A DNA stretch of 64,000 bases from Methylobacterium mesophilicum SR1.6/6 (GTDB lineage: Bacteria > Pseudomonadota > Alphaproteobacteria > Rhizobiales > Beijerinckiaceae): NCBI RefSeq assembly GCF_000364445.2, contig NZ_CP043538.1, forward strand, positions 2,363,612 through 2,427,611, written 5' to 3'. Of this stretch, positions 1 through 8,514 are shown piece by piece. Under the pieces are notes generated by a model that saw only the letters and a program-made list of their open reading frames with translations, had not been told where the DNA came from and did not search any database. Every line of letters begins with the position of its first letter. The first letter of the stretch is position 1. The translations under genes and the position numbers were made by a program.

Positions 1-750
1 GCCGATGAAGGCGAGGACGTAGAGGTTGAGCAGCGTGGGCCGCAGCATCGGCACGATGACGTGGCGCAGCTTCGCGGCCCAGCCGCAATTGTCGAGTTCG
101 GCCGCCTCCAGCACCTCGGACGGCAGGGCGTGGATCGCCGCGAGGCAGACCACCATGTTGAACCCGGCCCACTTCCAGGCATGCGTCACGATCAGGGACG
201 CCAGCGCCGTGTTCGGGTCGCCGAGCCAGGAGCGGGCCAGGGCGCCGAGCCCGACGGCCCGGAGGCCCTCGTTCACCACCCCCCAGTCGTAGTTGTAGAT
301 CCACATCCAGAGGATCGCGACGACAACGTAGGAGAGCAGCACGGGCGTGAACCACGCGACCCGGAGGAACCGCGCGAAGGGGACCCCGGCATAGAGGGCG
401 AGCGCCAGAAGGAGGCCCGTCGCCACGTCCAGGATCGGGGCGACGAAGGCCCACACGAAGGTATTGCGGACCGCGATCCAGAAGGTCTCGTCACTGAGGA
501 GGTCGCGGTAGTTGGCGAGCCCGACGTAGGTGCGCTCCGCCTCCTCGATCGTGAACAGGCTGTCGTAGATCGTCCGGAAGGCCGGATAAGCCGTCAGGCC
601 GAGATAGACGACGAGCGCGGGGGCGAGGAAGACCAGCAGAACCGGCCAGGAGGCCCGCCGCGGATCCGACACGCGACCTGAGGCCGGCACGCTCTCCGGC
701 AACCCCGTCTTCGCCGCGAGGGCCGACGTGCCGGCCACACTGCCCGCCAC
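1..750 (-). CDS. Sugar ABC transporter permease, MalF/UgpA type (3' part missing)
   Basis: Inner-membrane permease subunit of a carbohydrate ABC importer, truncated by the window edge, so the C-terminus is missing. It reads from a GTG at 750 with no stop to base 1 (250 codons). After a polar N-terminus a first membrane segment is visible (LLVFLAPALVVYLGLTAYP), followed by a periplasmic loop and further hydrophobic segments. The cytoplasmic EAA loop that docks on the ATPase is clear (EAAELDNCGWAAKL followed by VIVPMLRP). It begins 4 bases after the stop of the binding-protein gene, so the two are one operon. GTG at 735 in the same frame is an alternative start. The ATPase and second permease would lie beyond base 1. 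Confidence 0.85.
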   Translation of the reverse strand, partial: MAGSVAGTSALAAKTGLPESVPASGRVSDPRRASWPVLLVFLAPALVVYLGLTAYPAFRTIYDSLFTIEEAERTYVGLANYRDLLSDETFWIAVRNTFVWAFVAPILDVATGLLLALALYAGVPFARFLRVAWFTPVLLSYVVVAILWMWIYNYDWGVVNEGLRAVGLGALARSWLGDPNTALASLIVTHAWKWAGFNMVVCLAAIHALPSEVLEAAELDNCGWAAKLRHVIVPMLRPTLLNLYVLAFIG

Positions 751-754
751 CGCG

Positions 755-2041
755 TCAGCTCCCCTTGCGGCAGGCCGCATCCATCTTGTCGGCGGCCTCG
801 TTCACGCCGATCAGGCCGGCCGGGAAGGCGTTGTTCATGACCTGCGTGTAGGTCTCGGCACACTTGGAGCGATAGTACATGAGCGGTGTGCCGAAGAAGT
901 ACGTGGCGCCCTTGTTGCGGGCATTCAGCTCGGCGAAATACTCCGCATGACTTGATCTGATCTTCGTCGGATCGGATCTGAGGCCGGTCTGCAGGGAGAC
1001 CTGCTCGACCCACTTGTCGCCGTTGCCGGCCGTGGCCATGGAGTCGAGCAGCGCGCCCGCACAGGCCTTGTTCTTCCCGCGCGCGTACATCACGAAACTG
1101 CCGGCCACCGCCAGCGTCTTGCAGGTGGGGCACTGGCCCTGGTCCATGGCCGGGAACTGCATGATCCCGAGCGGGAAGTCAGCCGGCATGCCCCCGCTCT
1201 CGGGTGACGCGAAGGCGCGGCCCGTGAACCAGCTCGGATCCGGGAATGTCAGAGCTCCCGGCTTCTGGTAGAAATAGTAGTGGGACTCGCCGAGCTTCAG
1301 CGTCGCGAAGCTCTTCGGATAGGCGCCGGCATCCACCAGCCCCTTGAACCAGGTCATCACCTCCAGGACGCGCGGGTCCTTGAAAGGCAGCGTCCCGTTC
1401 AGGAGCTTGCCGTAATCCTCCGTGCCGAGCTTGCGCAGGAGGGACTCGAAGAGCAGCAACCCGCCGGGGAATGGCCGGTCGCCGACGCCCTGCGATACAG
1501 GCGTAATGCCGGCGGCGGCACCCTTCCTGACCAAGTCCGCGAAGTCGGACTGCGTGAGCTGGAACGAGGGCGGGACCTCGACCCCGACTTTCTTGACCAG
1601 ATCCTTGTTGTAGTATAACTCGACCGTGTAAGCCTCGACTGGTAGGCCGTAGATCTTGCCTTTCGAAGTCCAGGCCGGCTTGGCCCAGTCCTCGAATTTT
1701 GCCAGATCGACATAGTTGTCGAGCGGTTCGAGGAAGCCGCCCGCCAGGAATTCGGGCTGGTCGGGCTCCAGATAGAAAACGTCGGGTGCCTGGCCGGTGC
1801 GGACGGCGGATTTGGCCTGCGTGTAGATGTCGGCCTTCGGGATGAAGCTCAGCTTGACCGCGCACTGCTTGTTCGCGGCCTCGAAGTCTCGGACGCGTGC
1901 GGTCACCCACTCCTTCTTGGCCGGCTCGTCGGGCCAGTTCGACCACATCGTGATCTGAACGGGCTCCGCCGCCGCGACAGACCCGGCCGCCATGAGGTTC
2001 AGGCCGAACAGGGCCGCGATCCCGGTGCCCGCTCTGCGCAT
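755..2041 (-). CDS. Extracellular sugar-binding protein of an ABC transporter
   Basis: Periplasmic substrate-binding protein of about 428 aa, family 1 (MalE/UgpB-like). A signal peptide is visible (MRRAGTG, hydrophobic stretch, cleavage near SVAAAEP). The mature part starts with the typical QITMWSNWPDEPAKKEW, and DVFYLEPDQPEFLAGG and GLPVEAYTVELYYNKDL match the sugar-binding fold. ATG at 2041 is preferred over GTG at 2044 because GGAGGAAGG lies 8 bases before it. First gene of an operon with the permease downstream. A TTGA-N6-TCAA palindrome sits about 60 bases upstream. The sugar cannot be named from sequence. Confidence 0.88.
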   Translation of the reverse strand: MRRAGTGIAALFGLNLMAAGSVAAAEPVQITMWSNWPDEPAKKEWVTARVRDFEAANKQCAVKLSFIPKADIYTQAKSAVRTGQAPDVFYLEPDQPEFLAGGFLEPLDNYVDLAKFEDWAKPAWTSKGKIYGLPVEAYTVELYYNKDLVKKVGVEVPPSFQLTQSDFADLVRKGAAAGITPVSQGVGDRPFPGGLLLFESLLRKLGTEDYGKLLNGTLPFKDPRVLEVMTWFKGLVDAGAYPKSFATLKLGESHYYFYQKPGALTFPDPSWFTGRAFASPESGGMPADFPLGIMQFPAMDQGQCPTCKTLAVAGSFVMYARGKNKACAGALLDSMATAGNGDKWVEQVSLQTGLRSDPTKIRSSHAEYFAELNARNKGATYFFGTPLMYYRSKCAETYTQVMNNAFPAGLIGVNEAADKMDAACRKGS

Positions 2042-2763
2042 CACACCTTCCTCCCGTGTCGTTGTTGTGCCGGATGGTCCGCGACCGGTTGAAGGTTGTC
2101 AATAAAAATGCGGACTCGCGGGCTGGACTCACCGATGCAGGCCCCTGTTTCCCGCATTTTATCGATAATCGGGCCACGGGCCGAGATCCGCGGCTGCCAG
2201 CCACTCTTGAGCCAGGGCTCCGGCCTGATCGGACGCGGAGCCCCGTTGGGCATCATCGAGCCATTGCGGACAAACGCCGTGGGCGACCATCGACGGATGC
2301 TGCGATCATCCGCGCCGCTTCATGAGGCCGTAAGCCCTAGGGCTTCGTCCGCACCTCAGGGTGTGTCCCGCGTGAAGACATATCCCGGCTCCCGACGCGC
2401 GCCTCATGGCAGGCGAAGCAGGTTCGGTGCTGCGCTTCGTCTACCGCTACACCGTTGCCGATACGGCAGAAGCCCCCGCGACCGGTCGCGACAACCATCG
2501 GGACTGGTGATGCCGAAGATCGGCGCGACCGATTTCCCGTCTCCCCCGCCGCCCAGGCGGCCGCGACGGGAAGGCGTGGGGCGGCGCATGACAGGAGAAA
2601 ACCGCGACGCCCGCGGAGGCGTCAGTGAAAGGGCATCGACAACCACCATGGCCTGCGCGAAGGCCTGCGGGGGCCTCCTGCGGAAGGTTGTGACCGATGC
2701 CAATGGAAATCATGCGGTGCTGAGCCCGCCCGGGGAACATCTTGGCGGCCGGAAGTGAAAGCC
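2042..2763. other. Gene-free stretch upstream of the sugar transporter
   Basis: About 720 bases with no convincing coding frame on either strand. The open frames present are Arg/Pro-rich without recognisable motifs. The first 80 bases hold the promoter region of the binding-protein gene. The right end runs into the cyclase remnant and may itself be decayed coding sequence. Confidence 0.5.
2099..2112. promoter_or_regulatory. Possible FixK/FNR-type box
   Basis: TTGAAGGTTGTCAA fits TTGA-N6-TCAA. It lies about 60 bases upstream of the sugar-binding-protein start. One chance match of this pattern per window would not be surprising, so this isolated site is weaker than those at 6.9 and 18.3 kb. 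Confidence 0.3.
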
Positions 2764-3035
2764 TTCGCGGATCGCCTGTGCAAGGAGATCGTCACGGCGC
2801 TCACGCGCCTGACCGGCCTGTTCGTTATCGCGGGACTCCGCGTTCACAGACGAAGGCTTGGCGATTGACGTGCGCCGCGTCGGCGCGAGGCTCGGCGTCG
2901 GCGACGTGCTTGAGGGCGATGCACGCCGCAGCGGCGACCGGTTGCGCATCGTCGGGCAGTGCGTCGACGCGGTTACGGGCGCCCACCTCTGATCCGGCCG
3001 GTTCGACGGTGACGTTCAGGACGCCTCCGCATCAG
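2764..3035 (+). pseudogene. Remnant of a TPR-type adenylate/guanylate cyclase
   Basis: Broken fragment of the TolB-like region found in cyclases with TPR repeats. One frame gives FADRLCKEIVTALTRLTGLF up to about 2835. The reading then jumps frame (two bases apparently lost relative to the usual ARNSAF) and continues as SAFTDEGLAIDVRRVGARLG, DVLEGDARRSGDRLRI and VDAVTGAHL. A TGA at 2990-2992 stands where the family usually has Trp, and SGRFDGDVQD follows in the same frame. N- and C-terminal domains are absent. With a frameshift, an internal stop and both ends missing it cannot be functional. Family assignment is from memory of the conserved sequence. Confidence 0.65.
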
Positions 3036-3104
3036 CCCATCCCGATCGCGGGGACGTAGGGCGCGTCTGCATCGCGGCGCTCCGCACGCACCGTGCTGCA
3101 GCCT

Positions 3105-3537
3105 TCAATGACTATGCGCGACAGCGACAGCAGCAGGTTGCGCGATGGTGGTTTCAGAGCCGATCGACGCGCCGCCATGTTGCTTCAGCGGCCGGTTGCC
3201 CGAAAGGCGGCGCAGCAGCACGTAGAAAACCGGGGTGAGGAACAGGCCGAAGGCAGTCACGCCGATCATGCCGGAGAAGACCGCGACACCCATGGCCCTG
3301 CGCATCTCCGAGCCGGCCCCGGTGGCGGTGATTAGCGGCAGCACGCCCATGATGAAGGCCATCGAGGTCATCAGGATCGGCCGCAGCCGCAGCCGGCTCG
3401 CCTCGATGGCCGCCTGAATCGGGCTCCGGCCGGCGAATTCCAGCTCGCGGGCGAATATCCACGATCAGGATGGCGTTCTTGGCCGAGAGGCCGACCAGCA
3501 CGGACAGGCCGATCTGGGTGGCAGGCGTGCAGCCGAA
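3105..3537 (-). pseudogene. Remnant of an AcrB-type RND efflux pump (C-terminal end)
   Basis: The upstream piece reads ATQIGLSVLVGLSAKNAILI, the well-known transmembrane motif of AcrB-like pumps. After IVDI one extra base shifts the frame, and it continues as FARELEFAGRSPIQAAIEAS, then LRPILMTSMAFIMGVLPLI, AMGVAVFSGMIGVTAFGLFL and TPVFYVLLRRLSG, ending at a stop at 3105. Only the last fifth of the roughly 1040-aa pump remains. No homologous sequence is visible upstream of about 3537. It lies tail to tail with the cyclase remnant. Confidence 0.75.
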
Positions 3538-3887
3538 GGACGATCGATGCTTTGAGTTCCGCTCTTGGTTCAACGGCGCAGCGACGATCGAACCAGCATC
3601 GGCCTCGCACCCATGGGCCGAGCTGAAATCGAAGGGCCGGTCGCAAACGGCTCGCGAGGGCCCGGCGGCAGAACCTTCCTCTCGGCCTGCTCGCTGGCTA
3701 CCCACCCGATACGGCGCGCCGGCTGTCAATTATATCACAGCCGGACACTTTACTGATCTTCGTTAAAGCTGCGATTTCTTATTGTGTAGACTTAGTTCAC
3801 AAACAAACCCATATATGTCGCCTTCCAGATCTCTGGCCAAATTCAATCGACGACGGGATTGTAACAAATTATTCTGCGGGGCGCGCT
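3538..3887. other. Gene-free stretch and promoter region of the Hint-domain gene
   Basis: No coding frame is recognised. The last 170 bases (3720-3887) are markedly richer in A and T than the surroundings, which suits a promoter for the downstream gene. I could not pick a convincing -35/-10 pair. Confidence 0.45.
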
Positions 3888-5123
3888 ATGGATGACACAA
3901 GATTCTTTAATAATTCTCCCGTCGATATCTACATACAGATAAGTCGGGGCGACGAAATTATAGACCGGACCAAGCTCATGCCGGGGGGCGTTTTGGCTTT
4001 CCGCGCACCCGAGAGTGCCAATTTCTATCCGCCATCGACGGAATTCCGGGCGGAGTTCTCCACGTCCCCGCTGAGCCAGAACGACCCGAACACGATCGGC
4101 ATCGCTTTTTTGCCGAGATCCAACGACATTTTCACGGTCTCCCAGACCTTCAATCGAGAACTTACGGTCACGGAAACAAGAGCGGCGTCGGACGCTGCCG
4201 GGATCGATCCTGTTGGCAGAGTTCCTTGCTTTGTCGCGGGGACATCGATCTCGACGCATGGCGGACCGTTCGCCGTAGAGCGCATGGCAGTCGGAGACAT
4301 GGTCGTCACGCAAGCCGGCGAGTTTCGTCCCATCCGTTGGATCGGCTCGAGGCACTATAGGGGGCTTTCTGCGCCGGCCGCTGACCGACCCGTGCGTGTC
4401 CGGGCGAACGCCATTGCCGATGGCGTGCCCTGTCGCGATCTGCTGGTCTCGCCCGATCACGCGCTGTTCGTCGACGGTCTGCTCGCGGCCGCCGGGCACC
4501 TGGTCAACGGCACGAGTATCACGCGCGGCGAGGCGATGGCGGACCTGACCTACTGGCACATCGAGTTGGACAGCCACGACCTCCTTCTGGCCGAGAACAT
4601 GCCGGCCGAGAGCTTCCTAGCATCCCCGGGCGTGCGAGCGGGCTTCGACGCGGTGCAGACCTCGGATGCGGGCTCGGCGCCCAAGGCTTATGCCATGCGG
4701 GCAGGGCTCGGTCCTGAACTCGCGGCACTGCGCGGACGGCTCGCCCGTCGCGCCACCGCCGCGCGGGAGGCCAGCGACCTCGGCCCCGTACGGGCATGGT
4801 TGGACCGGTGCCTGATCGGAGCCGACGACGTGCTGCACATGGGCGGCTGGGCGCAGGATGTGACCCGACCCAATGTCCCGGTGTGCCTGGATCTCGTGGT
4901 CGACGGGGCAATCGTCGCGTTCACCGTGGCGAACGAGCTCCGGGCCGACCTCGCCGCCGCCGGGATGGGCGATGGCAGCCACGGCTTCGACCTCGGCGTG
5001 GATGTCAGGCTGTCTCCCGGGATGTCGCACGTCGTCGAGGTGCGGCGGTCCGCCGACGGAGCCCTGGTCTGCGCCAAGCAGATCGATGCGGCGGGCGCAT
5101 GGACGCCGTTACTGGCGGCCTGA
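3888..5123 (+). CDS. Hint (hedgehog/intein-like) domain protein
   Basis: Protein of 411 aa with no signal peptide. An N-terminal beta-rich part (1-110) is followed by a Hint domain starting at Cys114 in VPCFVAGTSISTHGG, with the block-A-like start, GDMVVTQAGEFRPIRWIG, and the His-containing block LLVSPDHALFVDG near 185-197. The Hint part ends around residue 255 (LLLAENMPAESFL). The C-terminal third (LDLVVDGAIVAF, ANELRADLAAAGMGDGSHG) is a beta-sandwich-like segment I associate with alphaproteobacterial glycosyltransferases and secreted proteins. Hint domains can self-cleave at the conserved Cys; whether this one does is unknown. Single-gene unit behind an AT-rich promoter region. Lower GC at the 5' end hints at a different origin. 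Confidence 0.8.
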   Translation: MDDTRFFNNSPVDIYIQISRGDEIIDRTKLMPGGVLAFRAPESANFYPPSTEFRAEFSTSPLSQNDPNTIGIAFLPRSNDIFTVSQTFNRELTVTETRAASDAAGIDPVGRVPCFVAGTSISTHGGPFAVERMAVGDMVVTQAGEFRPIRWIGSRHYRGLSAPAADRPVRVRANAIADGVPCRDLLVSPDHALFVDGLLAAAGHLVNGTSITRGEAMADLTYWHIELDSHDLLLAENMPAESFLASPGVRAGFDAVQTSDAGSAPKAYAMRAGLGPELAALRGRLARRATAAREASDLGPVRAWLDRCLIGADDVLHMGGWAQDVTRPNVPVCLDLVVDGAIVAFTVANELRADLAAAGMGDGSHGFDLGVDVRLSPGMSHVVEVRRSADGALVCAKQIDAAGAWTPLLAA

Positions 5124-5639
5124 GTCACACCTGCCGCGGTCGTCAGCGTCGATGGGGGCCGCGTCAGCTTCCAGACCCACGCTTACGACGTGATCGGGCC
5201 CGTCGTCCGCGAGCGTTGCAGGGTGGCGGTTTTGACGAGGAACGGCGCGGTCCATCTTCGGGCTGACTGATCACGGCTGGAGGTTGGCGTCGACCCGTTC
5301 GAGAGGACTGCCCATTTTGAGCAACCGCCGCAGGGGATGCCCCTTGGCGCTGGATCGAGGTCACGCCAAGCGACCAGCCCCATCTGCACGGCCCCGTGGC
5401 GCCCGCGCAGAGATCTCGATGAGAGCCGAGCAGGCTCGGCGCCCCGAACGGAAGGGTCGAAGCAGCGCTTCGCGCGGCTCTCGAAAGCCGAGTCTCTCTT
5501 ACCGTGGACTATCCCGGTGGCTCGGGAGGGTGTGTCACCGGCTCGGAACGTCCATGGCCTGCCTCGTCGTTTCGGGGAGTTGCTCGATGCTGAAGTTCGC
5601 CGCCGCTGGCAGGAAAAAATTTCGCGAGACCTGGCGCGA
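5124..5639. other. Gene-free stretch
   Basis: About 500 bases between the Hint gene and the SUMF1 remnant. Open frames exist on both strands but none shows a family motif, hydrophobic pattern or good ribosome-binding site. It may contain further decayed sequence of the SUMF1 gene, but I cannot align it by eye. Confidence 0.4.
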
Positions 5640-5863
5640 CACCGCCCGGCCGGCGGATCATGCACGGTACCCGGAAAGCACCCTGGGTACCGCTCCGCGA
5701 CCGTTACGTGGCCTGTGGCGCGGACGAGGACACGGAACCGGGCGTTGGTGACGGGCGCTCGGTCGATCCAGAAACCGTCGTCGGTTACGCGGTGTGCGGG
5801 CGCCGCTTCCGGGTCGTAGCGGTCCGAGCCCATGCGGGAGGTACTGCCCGGGACGAAAACCAT
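5640..5863 (-). pseudogene. Remnant of a formylglycine-generating-enzyme (SUMF1) family gene
   Basis: From an ATG at 5863 the minus strand reads MVFVPGSTSRMGSDRYDPEA, then HRVTDDGFWIDRAPVTNARF and ATGHVTVAERYPGCFPG, which is the start of an SUMF1/EgtB-type domain. After about 60 residues the similarity stops and the frame becomes Arg/Ser-rich. The usual ADWRHP and AYAQWAGKRLPTEAEWE blocks and the catalytic C-terminal region are not visible. I take it as a truncated pseudogene. The frame stays open far into the neighbouring aquaporin antisense, which only reflects GC richness. Confidence 0.6.
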
Positions 5864-5922
5864 GTCGTCGCCCGGAGCAGGACAGGTGGATCGGTCGAGG
5901 CCGGCTGCGCGACCCATGCGGC

Positions 5923-6657
5923 TCATTCCGCTGGCGTCGGCGGCGCCATGCCGGTGACTTGAACCGACGGCTGCTCGCTCAGCCAGCGATAGAGGACGCC
6001 TCCGAGCACGCCGCCGACGAGCGGGGCGACCCAGAACAGCCAGAGCTGGGCGACGGCCCAGCCGCCCACGAACAGGGCGGGCCCGGTGCTGCGCGCCGGA
6101 TTGACCGACAGGTTCGTGACCGGGATGCCGACGAGGTGGACGAGGGTGAGGCAGAGCCCGATGGCCAGCGGTGCGAACCCGACGGGCGCCTTGCCGTGGG
6201 TCGCGCCCATGATGACGAACAGAAACATCATCGTGAGCACCACCTCCGATAGGAAGCAGGCGATCAGGGAGTAATGCCCCGGGGAGTGATCGCCGTAGCC
6301 GTTGGCGGCGAAGCCCTTCGCGAGATCGAAGTCGGGCGCGCCGCTCGCGATGGCGTAGAGCAGGATCGCCCCGACGACGCCGCCCACGACCTGGGCGAGC
6401 ACGTACGGCACGATGTCGTGGACCGGAAACCGGCCTCCGGCCGCGAGCCCGCAGGTGACTGCCGGATTGAGATGGCATCCCGAGATGTGGCCGACCGCGT
6501 AGGCCATGGTGACGACCGTCAGTCCGAAGGCCAGCGCCACGCCCAGGAGGCCGATGCCGACCTGTGGAAAAGCTGCTGCGATCACGGCGCTGCCGCAGCC
6601 GGCAAAGGTGAGCCAGAAGGTGCCGATGGCCTCGGCAGCGCACTTGCGGATGTCCAT
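5923..6657 (-). CDS. aqpZ: Aquaporin Z
   Basis: Water channel of 244 aa in the inner membrane, moving water and possibly other small neutral solutes. It has the six-helix aquaporin layout with both half-helix signatures: HLNPAVT (NPA at 64-66) and LSVNPARS (NPA at 186-188). The N-terminal [18 protein letters not shown] and FALVGG-like [20 protein letters not shown] segments match AqpZ closely, and the length is slightly above the usual 230 aa. The start is supported by GGAGG 6 bases upstream. Monocistronic and divergent from the HdeD gene; two FixK/FNR-type boxes lie in the shared 400-base intergenic region, about 215 and 305 bases upstream of this start. Confidence 0.96.
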   Translation of the reverse strand: MDIRKCAAEAIGTFWLTFAGCGSAVIAAAFPQVGIGLLGVALAFGLTVVTMAYAVGHISGCHLNPAVTCGLAAGGRFPVHDIVPYVLAQVVGGVVGAILLYAIASGAPDFDLAKGFAANGYGDHSPGHYSLIACFLSEVVLTMMFLFVIMGATHGKAPVGFAPLAIGLCLTLVHLVGIPVTNLSVNPARSTGPALFVGGWAVAQLWLFWVAPLVGGVLGGVLYRWLSEQPSVQVTGMAPPTPAE

Positions 6658-6872
6658 GGAAACCTCCAGCGGTGGGACCGGCCGAAGATCCCGCGACTTC
6701 CGCCGGAGTCGACGGGCGTTCGCGCGCGGGACCGTTCTCGAAGGTCGGCACGCCGCGGTATCGGCGTGTCGGGAGCGTCACGTGCCGGGTATGGACGGCC
6801 CTCGGCAGCCGGCGCGGCGCCATCAGCCTCGGGGCGATCCGGCGACTGTAATCGCGCTCTGACGCGGCCGGG

Positions 6873-6886
6873 TTGAGATAGGTCAA
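6873..6886. promoter_or_regulatory. FixK/FNR-type binding site
   Basis: TTGAGATAGGTCAA is an exact TTGA-N6-TCAA palindrome. It lies 77 bases from a second, stronger copy in the same intergenic region. Known regulators binding this pattern are FixK, FnrL and Dnr of the CRP/FNR family, acting under low oxygen. The target could be aqpZ or the HdeD gene. Confidence 0.5.
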
Positions 6887-6962
6887 GGCACAGCCGTGCG
6901 ATCTGAGGATCGAACCAGGCCACGCCTCAGGACTTCGGCGTCGCCCGGCGCCAGTGGCTGTT

Positions 6963-6976
6963 TTGATTCACATCAA
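6963..6976. promoter_or_regulatory. FixK/FNR-type binding site
   Basis: TTGATTCACATCAA matches the full FNR consensus TTGAT-N4-ATCAA. It is centred about 95 bases upstream of the HdeD-type gene start at 7065, a reasonable position for an activator if transcription starts 40-60 bases before the gene. Confidence 0.65.
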
Positions 6977-7064
6977 TCCGTTGGGCAGTTCTTCGCGCTG
7001 AATAAGCGAGTCAGTTGTGTGTTCGTCTTTGACCAACATTCGTCAAACATGATGGAGGTCTCGC

Positions 7065-7676
7065 ATGGCCGGCATCGCGACCTTCGATGGCACGACCGAT
7101 GAGTCGGGGCGCGGCCGATGGTGGTTCGTCGGGATCGGCACCCTGCTGCTCGTTCTCGGGATTGCCGGCCTGTTCATGGTGATCACGCTCACGATCGCCA
7201 GCACGCTCTGGTACGGGGCGCTCCTGCTCACGGCCGGGATCGTCGAGATCGTCGAGGCCCTGGTCAAACCGAGAGAGGTCGAGGCCTGGAGCTCGCGCGC
7301 CGTCCGGTTCCTGGCGGGCTTGCTCTACCTGCTGGGCGGGCTCTACGCGGTCTTCCGCCCGCTCGAAGCCTCGCTCGCGCTCACGCTCGTTCTCGGCGTG
7401 ATCCTGATCGCCTCGGGCCTCGCCCGTGCGATCTGGGCGATCGCGCACGAGGTACAGGCCTCCCGCGCCGCTGTGATCCTGTTCGCTCTACTGTCGGTGC
7501 TCCTGGGCGGGGCCATCATCGCGCAATGGCCGTATTCCGGTCTCTGGGCGATCGGGCTGTTCGTTTCGTGCGACCTGCTGGCCGCGGGCCTGTCATGGCT
7601 CTGGGTCGGCCTGTTCGGAAAGCCCCAGATCGCACCGGTCGCCGCACCGTATCGGATCGGCATGGGGGCGCGGTGA
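7065..7676 (+). CDS. HdeD family membrane protein (DUF308)
   Basis: Integral membrane protein of 203 aa resembling HdeD, linked in E. coli to acid resistance at high cell density; the exact role here is unknown. Six hydrophobic segments are visible, arranged as DUF308 pairs, including WFVGIGTLLLVLGIAGLF, LWYGALLLTAGIVEIVEAL, FLAGLLYLLGGLYAVFRP and LALTLVLGVILIASGLARA. RBS GGAGG lies 8 bases before the ATG. A consensus FNR box upstream suggests low-oxygen induction. The small ORF at 7708 begins 31 bases downstream and may be co-transcribed. Confidence 0.9.
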   Translation: MAGIATFDGTTDESGRGRWWFVGIGTLLLVLGIAGLFMVITLTIASTLWYGALLLTAGIVEIVEALVKPREVEAWSSRAVRFLAGLLYLLGGLYAVFRPLEASLALTLVLGVILIASGLARAIWAIAHEVQASRAAVILFALLSVLLGGAIIAQWPYSGLWAIGLFVSCDLLAAGLSWLWVGLFGKPQIAPVAAPYRIGMGAR

Positions 7677-7707
7677 GGATCGCCAGGGGACGAGAAGGAC
7701 ACGAGCC

Positions 7708-7896
7708 ATGAATGCGATGATCGAATCTATGAACCGGCGTGCCGTCCTCGTCGGCGCTTCGTCCGCCGCACCGGCGACGGTCAGCGCGGCCCCGCTGACG
7801 GGTGCGGCCCGGATACGGGCCGGCGATGCCGATCCGGCCCGGCGAAGCCGCGATCGCGACCTCCGGTGCCGCGGGGGCAAGCCGATGATCGGCTGA
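7708..7896 (+). CDS. Small hypothetical protein, possibly a decayed secreted protein
   Basis: A 62-aa frame with a ribosome-binding-like GAGAAGGA before the ATG. The N-terminus (MNRRAVLVGASSAAPATVSA) resembles a Tat-type signal peptide with the RR pair but has Pro in the hydrophobic core. The rest is Arg/Asp-rich and shows no fold. It could be the stub of a longer Tat substrate that has lost its reading frame. Not recognised. Confidence 0.35.
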   Translation: MNAMIESMNRRAVLVGASSAAPATVSAAPLTGAARIRAGDADPARRSRDRDLRCRGGKPMIG

Positions 7897-8209
7897 GCGT
7901 CCGTCGGCGAAGATCACGCGCCGATGTGCAGCTGGGCATGGAAGCTGAACGCGACCGCACCGGCGAGCAGGCACTGTTTGTGCGGCTCACGCGCGAGGGC
8001 GGCGTTCCAGGAAGCGGCCCGCGCGTCTTTCGCCCGGCCGATGCGGTCCGCCCCGGTCGCTACGGCCGGGGCGTGTGCAGGGCCGAGCGGCATTAGCCTA
8101 GTCGCGCCGCTCGAGCGGCCCCTCCTGTCTCGTTCGGTCAAGTGGCGCGCGGCGTCGCCGGCTAGGTTGGCCGCCATCCATCCGTTCCGCGGCTGCCCCG
8201 GAGGCCGTC
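7897..8209. other. Gene-free stretch
   Basis: About 310 bases with no supported gene. The last 100 bases should contain the promoter of the small secreted protein that starts at 8210. Confidence 0.45.
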
Positions 8210-8491
8210 ATGACACGCTGTCGGGTCTTCATCGCCGCCCTGATACTGTCCTTCCCCGCCGGGTCATGGGGCGGGTCTGTCGGCGTGGAGGCACGTGACC
8301 GCCCAGCACAGGGCACCGTCACCATCCCCAGCGATGCGGACCTCAACCGGCTCGAACGCGAGGCCATCACCACGCCGCCGCTCGACGTGAGCGATATGCC
8401 GCCGCGCGGTGGAACCGGGGCACCGGACAGCCGCCAGCGCCGCATCGAGCGGCCATCGCCGGCACGCGGCGGCGCCTGCGACGATTGCTGA
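8210..8491 (+). CDS. Small secreted hypothetical protein
   Basis: A 93-aa protein with a clear signal peptide (MTRCRVFIAALILSFPAG, cleavage around GSVGVEA) and a good RBS (GGAGG, 6 bases before ATG). The mature part is short, polar and Pro/Arg-rich, with a C-terminal GGACDDC. No family recognised. It lies 23 bases before the likely start of the TAXI protein, so the two are probably co-transcribed. Confidence 0.6.
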   Translation: MTRCRVFIAALILSFPAGSWGGSVGVEARDRPAQGTVTIPSDADLNRLEREAITTPPLDVSDMPPRGGTGAPDSRQRRIERPSPARGGACDDC

Positions 8492-8514
8492 CCGGACCCG
8501 GGCGCGAGATCGCC

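Larger units (their letters stand above)
6658..7064. other. Divergent intergenic region between aqpZ and the HdeD-type gene
   Basis: A 407-base stretch with no coding frame I can support. It carries two palindromic FixK/FNR-type boxes (6873-6886 and 6963-6976). The half next to the HdeD gene is noticeably more AT-rich, consistent with promoter sequence. Confidence 0.55.

Noticed and set aside
5183..6886. 567-aa open frame on the minus strand joining an aquaporin shadow to SUMF1-like sequence
   Set aside because: The N-terminal 340 residues run in a wrong frame through aqpZ; only the short SUMF1-like piece is real and it is truncated.
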